Shown here in pieces: positions 25,175 to 33,316 of a stretch of DNA of 64,000 bases (its first letter is position 1; each line of letters begins with the position of its first letter). A model generated the notes under the pieces. The model made no database searches. It was not told the origin of the DNA and saw nothing but the letters and a program-made list of their open reading frames with translations. Source of the DNA: JBAZPT01 sp041645535 (GTDB lineage: Bacteria; Patescibacteriota; Minisyncoccia; Moranbacterales; UBA2206). A program made the position numbers and the translations under genes. The stretch covers positions 186,001 to 250,000 of the forward strand of contig JBAZPT010000001.1 of the NCBI GenBank assembly GCA_041645535.1, written 5' to 3'.

Positions 25175-25867
25175 ATGAATTCACAGAATTTTCTAAAATT
25201 GGCCAAAACAAGGGTAAAATCAATGATTCTTTCGGGTCTTTTGGTAGCGGCTTTGTCCTTTTTATTTCTGGTTACGACCCAATATAATTTCCGGGCCAGT
25301 TCAGATGTTTTAGTTGTCCAGAATCAGAACGGCTTCACGGACTATTACGCGCTTTCCAAATCAGCCGACTTTTTAACCAGCGTTTTGGTTGAATCAGCTT
25401 ACAGCGAAAAATTTATTAGCGAGGTAAAAAACACCAATTTGGTTTCAGCCGCGTTTTTACCGGCCAACAAACTGGATGCTTTGAAAAAGTGGGAAAGTAT
25501 GGTAAAAATAAGCCGCAATCCGAGTTTGGGAATTGTGCATGTGGAAGTTTTCGGCGCGGACCAAAAGCAGGTTACAGATATTTCCAACGCGATAATCCAG
25601 GTGATGACTACTAAAAATTTCCTGTTTCTTGGCAGCGGACAAAATCTTGATGTGCGAGTTTTGAGCGGACCGATTTGGGAAAAGAATCCGACTGTGGCGA
25701 ATATCGCGGTTACAATGATCAGCGGATTCCTGGTGGGGATTGTTTTGAGCCTGGTGTGGATTTATTTCAACGCGGAAATCAGCTCTGAAAAAACGCTTAA
25801 AAAATACCGCACGCTGGAAGGCGCTATTGATGAATATGAGGAGAGTTTGAAATATTTGGAAAAATAA
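25175..25867 (+). CDS. Wzz/YveK-like chain-length determinant protein
   Basis: A 230-residue inner-membrane protein with helices near residues 16-36 (a hydrophobic run with LVAALSFLFLVTTQYNF) and 172-195 (a hydrophobic run with MISGFLVGIVLSLVWIYF). An external domain of about 135 residues containing SADFLTSVLVESAYSEKF lies between them. This topology and the KLAKTRVKSMI-type N-terminus fit polysaccharide co-polymerases of the YveK kind. A short charged tail (KKYRTLEGAIDEYEESLKYLEK) lacks any kinase or Tyr cluster. It has its own strong promoter. Confidence 0.72.
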   Translation: MNSQNFLKLAKTRVKSMILSGLLVAALSFLFLVTTQYNFRASSDVLVVQNQNGFTDYYALSKSADFLTSVLVESAYSEKFISEVKNTNLVSAAFLPANKLDALKKWESMVKISRNPSLGIVHVEVFGADQKQVTDISNAIIQVMTTKNFLFLGSGQNLDVRVLSGPIWEKNPTVANIAVTMISGFLVGIVLSLVWIYFNAEISSEKTLKKYRTLEGAIDEYEESLKYLEK

Positions 25868-25884
25868 GAAAGTTTTATTATAGA
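25856..25884 (+). promoter_or_regulatory. Possible promoter of the secreted 173-residue protein
   Basis: TTGGAA (25856-25861), 17 bp, TATAGA (25879-25884). The -35 overlaps the 3' end of the upstream gene. The leader would be about 100 nt and contains two GGGAGGT motifs, one of them (25981-25988) serving the gene at 25993. Confidence 0.4.
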
Positions 25885-25992
25885 GGATTAGTTCCTAGAC
25901 AATTAAATACTCAAAAATATAGAGGGAGGTGATTGGCTTAGACAGTTGGCAGTTTTTTGTAAAAACAATCAAAAAAGAAAAGGGAGGTAATC

Positions 25993-26514
25993 ATGAAAAA
26001 ATATATCATGATAACATTAGTACTGCTTATCGTATTCTCGTTGGCAGTACCGGTAGCATTTGCTAACAATGAGGTTTTTCTCAAGGATGGCGGGAAATGC
26101 CAAGGCTCTCACGATATCAAGCTGAAAGACAAGGTAAGTATGCCGGGCGGTTTCCCGACCTGGAAAAATGAGAGAACAGGCGAGTTTTCCGGCGACAACC
26201 CTTGGTTGATTCAGATCAACCAGATCCAAGAAATCTATGCCGAGATAATTTATGAAGGCGGATTTTTCAATCTGATTTATCTTCAGCGGGGAAGGGACTG
26301 GTATGATAAAAATGGCCATCTGGTTATCAATGCAACAGTCTGTATGCCCCCCGGAACCGTAATGCAATATCTTGCTGTGGGGAGTTTTGGAGATTATGAA
26401 CTTGCCATAGATAATCCGAATGTTTTTATGGGTATCAACGAAATATACGGATTCGGAAGATGCTGTGGCTTTAAGCAGCTCAACGACGGAACCTGGGGCA
26501 GAGCCTGCTGGTAA
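25993..26514 (+). CDS. Secreted protein of unknown function
   Basis: A 173-residue protein with a clear signal peptide (hydrophobic core within ITLVLLIVFSLAVPVAFA, cleavage probably after AFA near residue 24). The mature part is Gly- and Trp-containing with several cysteines (GGKCQG, ATVCMPPG, GRCCGF, GRACW), possibly disulfide-bonded outside the cell. The start is set by GGGAGGT about 5 nt upstream, one of only a few strong Shine-Dalgarno sites here. Monocistronic, with a palindrome after the stop. No family is recognised. Confidence 0.75.
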   Translation: MKKYIMITLVLLIVFSLAVPVAFANNEVFLKDGGKCQGSHDIKLKDKVSMPGGFPTWKNERTGEFSGDNPWLIQINQIQEIYAEIIYEGGFFNLIYLQRGRDWYDKNGHLVINATVCMPPGTVMQYLAVGSFGDYELAIDNPNVFMGINEIYGFGRCCGFKQLNDGTWGRACW

Positions 26515-26537
26515 TGTCTCCTTCCTAGACGCACAAG

Positions 26538-26563
26538 GCCCAGGATTTATATAAATCCTGGGC
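26538..26563 (+). terminator. Perfect 26-bp palindrome, probable terminator
   Basis: GCCCAGGATTTAT directly followed by ATAAATCCTGGGC. A T-containing stretch follows (TCTTGACTTTTAT) but overlaps the next promoter. It ends the 25993 gene. Confidence 0.55.
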
Positions 26564-26565
26564 TC

Positions 26566-26594
26566 TTGACTTTTATAGGGAAATATGCTAGTAT
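26566..26594 (+). promoter_or_regulatory. Promoter of the polymerase/GT operon
   Basis: TTGACT (26566-26571), 17 bp ending TGC, TAGTAT (26589-26594). The same -35 and -10 are used at 29249. Confidence 0.75.
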
Positions 26595-26617
26595 TAACAG
26601 TTCAGTAAATAATACAT

Positions 26618-28069
26618 ATGAACAAGAAAATTGTGAAAAATAACATTCATATTGAAACCGTCAGCGCGATTTTCGTGATTATTTTTGTCGCGCTTTTTTG
26701 TTTGGCCAATCTTACAGCCGGCTTTATCTGGCCCTTGTATATTCTGGCCATGGCTTTGGGTTTCGTCATTTCCCTGATTTATCCGCGCAGCGGACTTTTC
26801 GCGATCATCTTTTTGACAATAGTTTTTGAAAAATTTTTTACGCTGGTGTCTATCCATATGGGCCGGAGCGAATATAAAATATATCCCATTGATTATTTGT
26901 TTGCCGGAATATTAATCAGTTTGGTTTTGCAAATAATTTTTGGCAGGGTAAAAGTCAGCCTCAAAAAAGCGGATTTCGTTTTGATTGGTTTTGTGCTTTT
27001 AAATACAGCCGTTTTTATTTATAGCGTTTTTATCGCCAAGCATGATTTCGCTCTGGCATTTTCCACTTTCAAAAATTATTCTTTTTACAGCTTGTTTTAT
27101 TTCGCCGCCGTATTTTTAATCAGAAGCGAAGATGACCTCAAGAGACTGTTTAAATTTTTCCTGGCCGGAGGAATCGCGATTATTATATTTATCATAATCG
27201 GCATCGCGCGCGGCGATGGTCTTTGGATAGAATTCAACCCGCTTTCAACCGAGGGTACAAGAACCTTGGGATTCGCGCATGGATTTTATTTGAGTTTGCT
27301 TATCTTCCCGGTTCTTTTCGGACTTATCTTCAGAGAAAATAAAAACCGTCCAGTTTTGGGAAGCTATTTGCTTTTGGCCATTTGGGCCATTGGAATCGTG
27401 GGAACATTAATGCGCCATTTGTGGGTGGCAATTTTGGCTGTTATGGCCCTTGCCTACTTGCTTTTGCCGAGAGAAAATAAAGCTGATTTTCGCAGAATCG
27501 GATTGAAATTTGCTGTTCCGGCGCTTGTTGCGCTGATGCTGGTTTTCCATATCGCGCTGGTTTTTCCGCAATCAAAAATCAGCGATTACAAAAATTTAGC
27601 AGAGGAAACAATTTTAGTCCGGGCCTCATCGCTCGGAAACACTTCGGGAGATGAAAGTTTGTCCTGGAGAAAATTAGTCTGGCAGAGTGTTTATGAAAAA
27701 TGGAAAACCAGCCCGCTAATCGGAGTCGGAACCGGCCAGCTCGTTTATGTCGAAACTGAAACCTACAAGGAATTTATCGAAGCCAGAAACATCCATAATT
27801 CTTTGTTCGCCATTCTGCTCCAGACCGGCCTCATCGGAATCTTTGTTTTTTTCTATTTTGTTTATGCCGTTGTCAAAAATTTATTTAAAGCAAAAGCCGC
27901 GCCAGAGTATAAATTCGCGCTTTTAAGCATGATTGGCCTGTATCTGATCGTGATTATGTTCCAGCCGTATCTGGAAGCCAATATGTTGGGAATATTTTTC
28001 TGGATTGTATTAGGATTAGCCAGGGTTTTACCTGAAATTAAAACTTATGAAAATTTTAGAAATAAATAA
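26618..28069 (+). CDS. O-antigen polymerase/ligase-like (Wzy/WaaL) membrane protein
   Basis: A 483-residue protein with about 11-12 membrane helices. The O-antigen ligase/polymerase family region lies in the C-terminal half: a large external loop (LAEETILVRASSLGNTSGDESLSWRKLVWQ, in pieces) followed by SPLIGVGTGQLVYVETETYKEFIEARNIHNSLFAILLQTGLIGI, with the family's typical H-N-S and G-L-I-G residues. Enzymes of this family polymerise lipid-linked repeat units or ligate finished chains to an acceptor outside the membrane. It overlaps the next gene by 23 nt. Confidence 0.85.
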   Translation: MNKKIVKNNIHIETVSAIFVIIFVALFCLANLTAGFIWPLYILAMALGFVISLIYPRSGLFAIIFLTIVFEKFFTLVSIHMGRSEYKIYPIDYLFAGILISLVLQIIFGRVKVSLKKADFVLIGFVLLNTAVFIYSVFIAKHDFALAFSTFKNYSFYSLFYFAAVFLIRSEDDLKRLFKFFLAGGIAIIIFIIIGIARGDGLWIEFNPLSTEGTRTLGFAHGFYLSLLIFPVLFGLIFRENKNRPVLGSYLLLAIWAIGIVGTLMRHLWVAILAVMALAYLLLPRENKADFRRIGLKFAVPALVALMLVFHIALVFPQSKISDYKNLAEETILVRASSLGNTSGDESLSWRKLVWQSVYEKWKTSPLIGVGTGQLVYVETETYKEFIEARNIHNSLFAILLQTGLIGIFVFFYFVYAVVKNLFKAKAAPEYKFALLSMIGLYLIVIMFQPYLEANMLGIFFWIVLGLARVLPEIKTYENFRNK

Positions 28070-29252
28070 ATTCAATTATATCCAGGGCGGAGCCGAGACG
28101 CACTTTTTGGATGTGGTGAAGCTTTTGCGCTCCCAAGGAAACGAGGCGGCGGTTTTTGCTATGGACAGCCCTAAAAATCTGCCCTCGCCGTGGAAGAAAT
28201 ATTTTGTAAGCTATGTCGGCTACAGCAGGACTGATACGCTCTGGTCAAAAATCAAAGGCGCCGTTTCCCGCTTCTATTCCTTCGAAGCTAAGCGAAAAAT
28301 CGGGAGGCTACTGGATGACTTTCAGCCGGAAATCGCGCATATCCACAATATTTATCACCAGCTTTCGCCTTCAATTTTGCCGGAAATAAAAAGGAGGGGA
28401 ATCCCGATTGTGATGACCGTGCATGACAACAAACTGGTATATCCGCATTACCTGCCTAATCGCGATCGCGAAATGATCGGCAAGTTCAGCTTTTTCAAAT
28501 TTGTCTTCAGGAAAGAATTTAAGAATTCGTTTTTGAAAAGCCTGCTGACTGCGATTGAATTTGAAATTTGCCAGACCTTCAATTTATATGATAAATATAT
28601 TGACCTTTATATCTCTCCAAGCAATTTTACCAAGCGTAAATTAATCGCGGGAGGAATCAGGGCGGAAAAAATCGTAGTTGTCCCGCATTTTTCCAGCCGT
28701 GAAATCGGACAAGAAATTGGCGTCGCCAAAAATAGTGAAAAATATGTTTTGTATGCCGGCCGGATTTCCAGGGAAAAAGGAGTGGATGAACTTCTGAAAA
28801 TATTTCAAGAGCTTCCGGAAATAAATTTGTATCTTGCCGGAAAAATTGAAGACGGTTTGGAAATTCCCAGACTTAGAAACATTAAGCACTTGGGATTTCT
28901 AAGTCCAAGCGAGCTTGAAAAATATATTCAAAATTCAATGTTTGTAGTTTCGCCTTCAAAACTGTTAGAAACCTTTGGCCTTACTGCCCTCGAAGCGTTG
29001 TCGCTGGGAAAACCTTTTATTGGTTTTAGTGGTGGAGCTTATGGGGAAATTATTGAAAACAATAAAACCGGATTTTTGTGTTCAGGTGCTCAGGAAATGA
29101 AAGAATACATTCAGAAATTAGCCAGCGACAACGAACTCCGCGCCCAATTTTCCAAAAACGCGCTTGAGCGGGCAAAAGATTTCGGAATGGATGAATATTA
29201 CGGTAAAATTATGGAAATTTTCCAAAAGCTCAAGAATAATTCAGGCGCTTGA
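28047..29252 (+). CDS. GT4-family glycosyltransferase
   Basis: A 401-residue GT-B transferase. The N-terminus MKILEINKFNYIQGGAETHFLDV carries the GGAE acceptor motif. HIHNIYHQLSPSILPEI is typical of the group, and the donor domain has VLYAGRISREKGVDELLKIF. The E-x7-E region is SPSKLLETFGLTALEALSLGKPFIGF. It starts inside the last 23 nt of the polymerase gene, so the two are translationally linked. Confidence 0.92.
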   Translation: MKILEINKFNYIQGGAETHFLDVVKLLRSQGNEAAVFAMDSPKNLPSPWKKYFVSYVGYSRTDTLWSKIKGAVSRFYSFEAKRKIGRLLDDFQPEIAHIHNIYHQLSPSILPEIKRRGIPIVMTVHDNKLVYPHYLPNRDREMIGKFSFFKFVFRKEFKNSFLKSLLTAIEFEICQTFNLYDKYIDLYISPSNFTKRKLIAGGIRAEKIVVVPHFSSREIGQEIGVAKNSEKYVLYAGRISREKGVDELLKIFQELPEINLYLAGKIEDGLEIPRLRNIKHLGFLSPSELEKYIQNSMFVVSPSKLLETFGLTALEALSLGKPFIGFSGGAYGEIIENNKTGFLCSGAQEMKEYIQKLASDNELRAQFSKNALERAKDFGMDEYYGKIMEIFQKLKNNSGA

Positions 29253-29277
29253 CTTATATTTACAAATGTGCTAGTAT
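29249..29277 (+). promoter_or_regulatory. Promoter of the GT4/Wzz/DUF4012 operon
   Basis: TTGACT (29249-29254), 17 bp ending TGC, TAGTAT (29272-29277). The -35 overlaps the stop of the upstream gene. A leader of about 80 nt contains the hairpin at 29315. Confidence 0.75.
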
Positions 29278-29314
29278 TCAAGGTCGAATTAGAGGCCAAA
29301 AATAAGCCTAAAAA

Positions 29315-29355
29315 TCCCAGTTAAATAGGTTTCGCTCCGCGAAAATTTAACGGGA
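29315..29355 (+). repeat. 5' leader hairpin (CCCG-TTAAA / TTTCGC family), copy 2
   Basis: TCCCAGTTAAATAGGTTTCGC and GCGAAAATTTAACGGGA pair around a short TCC loop. It ends 7 nt before the ATG at 29363. It is nearly identical to the 24081 copy, with compensating or neutral differences in the arms. Confidence 0.75.
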
Positions 29356-29362
29356 TAAAACT

Positions 29363-30529
29363 ATGAAAATCGCGTTTATCGGGCAAAAAGGAATACCAGT
29401 AACAAAACCAGGCGGCGTAGAGCGCCATGTGGAAGAGTTGGCAACTCGTTTGGCCGAAAGGAACCATGAGGTTTTTGCTTATGTCCGCAATAATTACACA
29501 GACAGGCATCTAAAGGAATATGCCGGCATAAAACTGATTCATTTGCCGAGCATCGGCACCAAGCATATGGACGCGATTAGCCACACATTTTTCGCGACTT
29601 TGCACGCCTTGTTTTGCAAGTATGATGTTATTCACTACCATTCAATCGGACCATCTTCTTTAAGTTTCATTATAAAAATATTAAAACCTAAAACAGTGCT
29701 GGTGGCTACTTATCACAGCCAGGATTATTTTCATCAGAAGTGGGGAGTTCTTGCTAAGGCCTGCCTTAAGCTGGCCGAATATATTACTTGCAATATTCCA
29801 GACAAAACAATCGCTGTCTCTCAATCACTCGGACGGTTTGTCAGAAAAAATTTCCAAAAGGAAGCAGTGGTCATCCCTAATGGTTTTAGCGCAACTGAAA
29901 CAAAAGAAACTGCGGAGCTGGAAAAATGGGGATTGATAAAAAATGAATATATTTTTACGGCCAGCCGGCTGGTGCGCCACAAAGGAATTCAGTATCTTAT
30001 CGAAGCCTATAAAAATTTATATGATCAGAATTTGCATAAAGGAAAAAAATTGGTAATTGCCGGAGACGGGGCATTTACGGATGATTATGTAAAATTTTTG
30101 CGCCATTTGGCCAGCGGCAACAAAAGCATTATTTTCACTGGAGCGCAGTCCGGGAAAGCTTTGAGCCAGCTGTTTTCGCATTGCTATCTTTTTGTGCAGC
30201 CTTCGGAAACTGAAGGGCTGTCTATCGCGCTCTTGGAATCAATGGGTTATGGAAAAACCGCGCTAGTGAGCGGCATACCGGAAAATCTTGAGGCTATCGG
30301 TAGCAACGGATTTGCTTTTCGCTCAGGGGACGCCAAGGATCTGGAAGAAAAACTGCACGGATTGTTAAATGATCCAGTACTGGTCAGGGAAAATGGAGAA
30401 CTGGCGAAGATTGAAGTCAGTAAAAAATACGATTGGGAAAAAATCACGACGCAAACCGAAGCGCTTTACAAAAGCTTAATGAATCACAAATTAACTTCCA
30501 AACAATATGCAAAATATGCTCAAGTCTAA
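29363..30529 (+). CDS. GT4-family glycosyltransferase
   Basis: A 388-residue GT-B transferase. The N-terminus MKIAFIGQKGIPVTKPGGVERHVEELA and HYHSIGPSSLSFIIK are typical of a GT4 subgroup that includes rhamnosyl-type transferases. The donor-side motifs are YIFTASRLVRHKGIQYLIEAY and LFVQPSETEGLSIALLESMGYGKTALVS. It has its own promoter and a leader hairpin. Its 3' end overlaps the Wzz-like gene by 23 nt. Confidence 0.92.
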   Translation: MKIAFIGQKGIPVTKPGGVERHVEELATRLAERNHEVFAYVRNNYTDRHLKEYAGIKLIHLPSIGTKHMDAISHTFFATLHALFCKYDVIHYHSIGPSSLSFIIKILKPKTVLVATYHSQDYFHQKWGVLAKACLKLAEYITCNIPDKTIAVSQSLGRFVRKNFQKEAVVIPNGFSATETKETAELEKWGLIKNEYIFTASRLVRHKGIQYLIEAYKNLYDQNLHKGKKLVIAGDGAFTDDYVKFLRHLASGNKSIIFTGAQSGKALSQLFSHCYLFVQPSETEGLSIALLESMGYGKTALVSGIPENLEAIGSNGFAFRSGDAKDLEEKLHGLLNDPVLVRENGELAKIEVSKKYDWEKITTQTEALYKSLMNHKLTSKQYAKYAQV

Positions 30530-31388
30530 AGTTTTTTGGATCGCGGCGATTATCTTCGCGTTCATAATTTTTATCGTTTCGCTGAATACCGGACGCGCTT
30601 ACCGCGGCGAAACCGATATTTTATTCGTGCCTAAAAGTGAAAAGGCGGTTGAAAATATTGATCAAATTTTGGCTAATGCCGAGAGGCTGCCAAAGTCGCT
30701 TTCTTTCTATGATAAACTGCTCGAACTCAATCCGGATATCGAGGATCCGGCTTCCGGACAAACTGATGAAAATCGCAAAAAGGCTTGGGACGCGGAAATA
30801 TCTTCCAAGCGCCTGGGTATAAGCGGAATCGTGCGCGTGAGCGCGTTTTCCGGCGATCAGTCGCAAGCCGAGGTTGTCAGCCAAAAAACGGCAACGGATA
30901 TTACTGCAGTTATGAGCCGCTATTATGACACTAAGAATGATTTGGATATGCGTGTTATTGACGGGCCGATTGTTTATGCTTCCAATCAAAATAAAATTTC
31001 AACTTGGATTATGTTGAGCCTGCTTTTGGGAATCGCGGCGGGGATGATTGTTTATTTGTTTTCAACTCTGGCGGAAACTGCCGCTCCTAAAGCTATTTTG
31101 GCCAAACCTGCCATTTTTGGACAGGAAATGTTTTCGGTAAAAAAAGAAAACTTATTTGAAAAAAGTCTGAAAAATATTCCTATCCCGACAGAAGAAGCGC
31201 CTTATTTTCCAATCAATAAAAAATCCGACGCGCCAGAAAATCTTCCAATCGGAGAAAATTTTGGTTTTAATGTTGCTGAAAAGAAATCAGAACCGGAAAT
31301 TATTGAAGAAGAAACGATGAAAGTTCATGAAGCTACGGCGGAAGAAGTGCGCGCCCGGCTTAACAAACTTTTGGGCGGAGGAATGTAA
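30507..31388 (+). CDS. Wzz/YveK-like protein with long cytoplasmic tail
   Basis: A 293-residue protein. Helix 1 is near residues 8-26 (a hydrophobic run ending IIFIVSLNTG), the external domain spans about 27-165, and helix 2 is near 166-188. A tail of about 105 residues follows, rich in Glu, Lys and Pro (EEAPYFPINKKSD), ending RARLNKLLGGGM. It resembles the 25175 protein in the paired-helix layout and in the DMRVIDGP / DVRVLSGP segment before helix 2, supporting homology. The tail could contact a partner. The start could be 30507 or the in-frame ATG at 30516. Confidence 0.72.
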   Translation: MQNMLKSKVFWIAAIIFAFIIFIVSLNTGRAYRGETDILFVPKSEKAVENIDQILANAERLPKSLSFYDKLLELNPDIEDPASGQTDENRKKAWDAEISSKRLGISGIVRVSAFSGDQSQAEVVSQKTATDITAVMSRYYDTKNDLDMRVIDGPIVYASNQNKISTWIMLSLLLGIAAGMIVYLFSTLAETAAPKAILAKPAIFGQEMFSVKKENLFEKSLKNIPIPTEEAPYFPINKKSDAPENLPIGENFGFNVAEKKSEPEIIEEETMKVHEATAEEVRARLNKLLGGGM

Positions 31389-31398
31389 GGATTTTATT

Positions 31399-32739
31399 AT
31401 GGTAAAAAAATATTCTACAAAGTTTTGGATTGTATTCTGGCTAGTTTCATTTATTTTTCTAGCGGCTTTTTATTATTTCTTGAATTATCGCGGAAATATC
31501 GCGGGGGATGTCGCAAATATTTTGCCGGTGAGTGAAAAATATAAATCGGTGGCGTCTTTTGTCGAATATTTTTCCGCCAAAGATGATCGGGAAAAAACCT
31601 TTTTGGTTTTGTTCCAAAATAATTTGGAGATTCGTCCAGGCGGGGGATTCGTCGGATCATTTGGAATTTTGAAAATTAAAAACGGAGGCATTTCTGATCT
31701 GCAAATCCACGACACGGGAATTTTTGACGGGCGCGTTCCGGACGGAATTATGCCGCCTTATCCAATTCCGGAAACTTTGCGCATCACTTCGTGGAAACTG
31801 CGCGATTCTAATTTTTCTCCGGATTTCGCGACGAATGCCAAGAAAGCCGAAGAGTTTTATTATCTCGGGAAAGGCGGGGAAAAATTTGACGGTGTTATCG
31901 GCATCACAACCAATGTTTTGATTTCATTTTTGAAAGCCACCGGGCCAATTGCTATTGAAGGCTACCCGGGAACTTATGCGGATGAAAGCGCGATTTATGA
32001 CCTGGAATATCAGGTGGAAAAAGCTTTTGAAGAACAGGGTATCGCGCGCGCTGACCGCAAGTCGGTTCTCAATGATTTGGGCAAAGCCATTTTGCAAAAA
32101 GTGACGGCTTTTGATATGGGACAAAAAATAAAATTAGCGGAAATAATTTATGACGATCTGAATAAAAAAGACATCCAATTATTCTTCACTGATTCGGCAT
32201 TAAACGCGCAAGCGCAAAAAGCCGGCTGGGCGGGCGAAATTGACCAGGACTGGAAAAGCGATTTTTTGATGACTTCTGATGCTAATTTTGGCGCCTGGAA
32301 AAGCGACTACTATGTAAAGCGCTCGCTGGATTATACAATCGATCTGACCAAAGATGTTCCGGAAGCTAAACTGCTTGTGACTTATAATCACACGGCGGTG
32401 AAGCGGGATTTTATGACCAAAGATTACCTGACATTTCTTCGCGTGTATGCGCCGGAAGGATCCTGGCTCGTAAACAACAAAAATTTTTCCAGTACTAAAT
32501 TCGGCACGGAACTTGGCAAAAAATATTTCGGTGCGATTATTTATGTTCCGCTGGGAGCATCCAAAACAGTTGAGCTTAATTATACTTTGCCAAAACAAAT
32601 CGGAGAAAATTATAATCTCAAAATCCAAAAACAACCGGGGCTGAATGATATTCCGGTGGTCGTGCATGTAATTGACAAAACCGGACAGAAAAAGGATTAT
32701 CAATTTACAATGAATAGTGATATAGTTTTGAATAAATAA
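31399..32739 (+). CDS. DUF4012 domain membrane protein (shorter paralogue)
   Basis: A 446-residue protein: N-terminal membrane helix (about 9-30), then the DUF4012 core with KTFLVLFQNNLEIRPGGGFVGSFG near 70-92 and the WKLRDSNFSPDFATNAKKAEEFYY segment. It ends with a beta-rich domain with LNYTLPKQIGENYNLKIQKQPG. It shares the core with the 849-residue protein at 9661 but lacks the long cytoplasmic N-terminus. The start at 31399 places the helix normally; the track-like start at 31327 overlaps the upstream gene. It is last in its operon and is followed by a terminator. Confidence 0.9.
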   Translation: MVKKYSTKFWIVFWLVSFIFLAAFYYFLNYRGNIAGDVANILPVSEKYKSVASFVEYFSAKDDREKTFLVLFQNNLEIRPGGGFVGSFGILKIKNGGISDLQIHDTGIFDGRVPDGIMPPYPIPETLRITSWKLRDSNFSPDFATNAKKAEEFYYLGKGGEKFDGVIGITTNVLISFLKATGPIAIEGYPGTYADESAIYDLEYQVEKAFEEQGIARADRKSVLNDLGKAILQKVTAFDMGQKIKLAEIIYDDLNKKDIQLFFTDSALNAQAQKAGWAGEIDQDWKSDFLMTSDANFGAWKSDYYVKRSLDYTIDLTKDVPEAKLLVTYNHTAVKRDFMTKDYLTFLRVYAPEGSWLVNNKNFSSTKFGTELGKKYFGAIIYVPLGASKTVELNYTLPKQIGENYNLKIQKQPGLNDIPVVVHVIDKTGQKKDYQFTMNSDIVLNK

Positions 32740-32755
32740 GTTTATTCCAAGGAGG

Positions 32756-32783
32756 GGGCAGTTAATATCTGCCCTTTCTTTTT
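32756..32783 (+). terminator. Rho-independent terminator
   Basis: GGGCAG (32756-32761) and CTGCCC (32769-32774) around a 7-nt loop, followed by TTTCTTTTTG. Confidence 0.75.
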
Positions 32784-32809
32784 GTCCAAAAATATATTAT
32801 CATAGAACC

Positions 32810-33262
32810 ATGATTGAGGGCGTAAAAATCACAAAAATTAATAAATTTGAGGATGAGCGGGGATATCTGGCCGAATTTTTCAGGAATGACGAGATGAAAT
32901 ATAAGCCGGCGATGGCCTATTTGAGTTTTACTAAATCTGGCGTGGTTCGTGGGCCGCATGAGCATGAGAGGCAGGCGGATTTTTTTGTGTTTGCGGGACC
33001 GGGGAATTTTGAATTGCATCTCTGGGATAAACAGGAGAACAGTCCAACTAAAGGAGAATATTTTAAAGAAATTTTCGGCGAAAGCAACCCGGCTTCAGTG
33101 ATTGTTCCACCGGGCGTAGTGCATGGCTATAAATGTGTGACAGAAGCCGGAGGATATTCCATAAATCTGCCGGACAAATTATATAAAGGCGAAGGAAAAA
33201 AAGAGGAAGCGGATGAAATCAGATGGGAACTGGATCTCAACTCTCCATATAAAATTTTATAA
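32810..33262 (+). CDS. rmlC: dTDP-4-dehydrorhamnose 3,5-epimerase-like cupin (RmlC)
   Basis: A 150-residue cupin, third step of dTDP-L-rhamnose synthesis. The N-terminus has DERGYLAEFFRND. GVVRGPHEHERQADFFVFAG matches the RGxHxQ region that holds the catalytic His. VPPGVVHGYKCV is the conserved second His-containing strand. It is shorter than classical RmlC (about 180 residues) and reads RGPHEH instead of RGLHYQ, so it may be a shortened epimerase of the family. Gene order rmlC-rmlB-rmlD-rmlA supports the role. A TATTAT at 32795-32800 is 9 nt before the ATG. Confidence 0.85.
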   Translation: MIEGVKITKINKFEDERGYLAEFFRNDEMKYKPAMAYLSFTKSGVVRGPHEHERQADFFVFAGPGNFELHLWDKQENSPTKGEYFKEIFGESNPASVIVPPGVVHGYKCVTEAGGYSINLPDKLYKGEGKKEEADEIRWELDLNSPYKIL

Positions 33263-33269
33263 AGAATTA

Positions 33270-33299
33270 CATCCTTAAATACTCCAGTATTTAAGGATG
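33270..33299 (+). repeat. Short perfect palindrome between rmlC and rmlB
   Basis: CATCCTTAAATACT (33270-33283) and AGTATTTAAGGATG (33286-33299) form a 14-bp stem around CC. It begins 7 nt after the rmlC stop and ends 17 nt before the rmlB ATG. There is no T run on the + strand, so a terminator is unlikely. Confidence 0.65.
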
Positions 33300-33316
33300 A
33301 TGTTAAAAGAAAAAAT

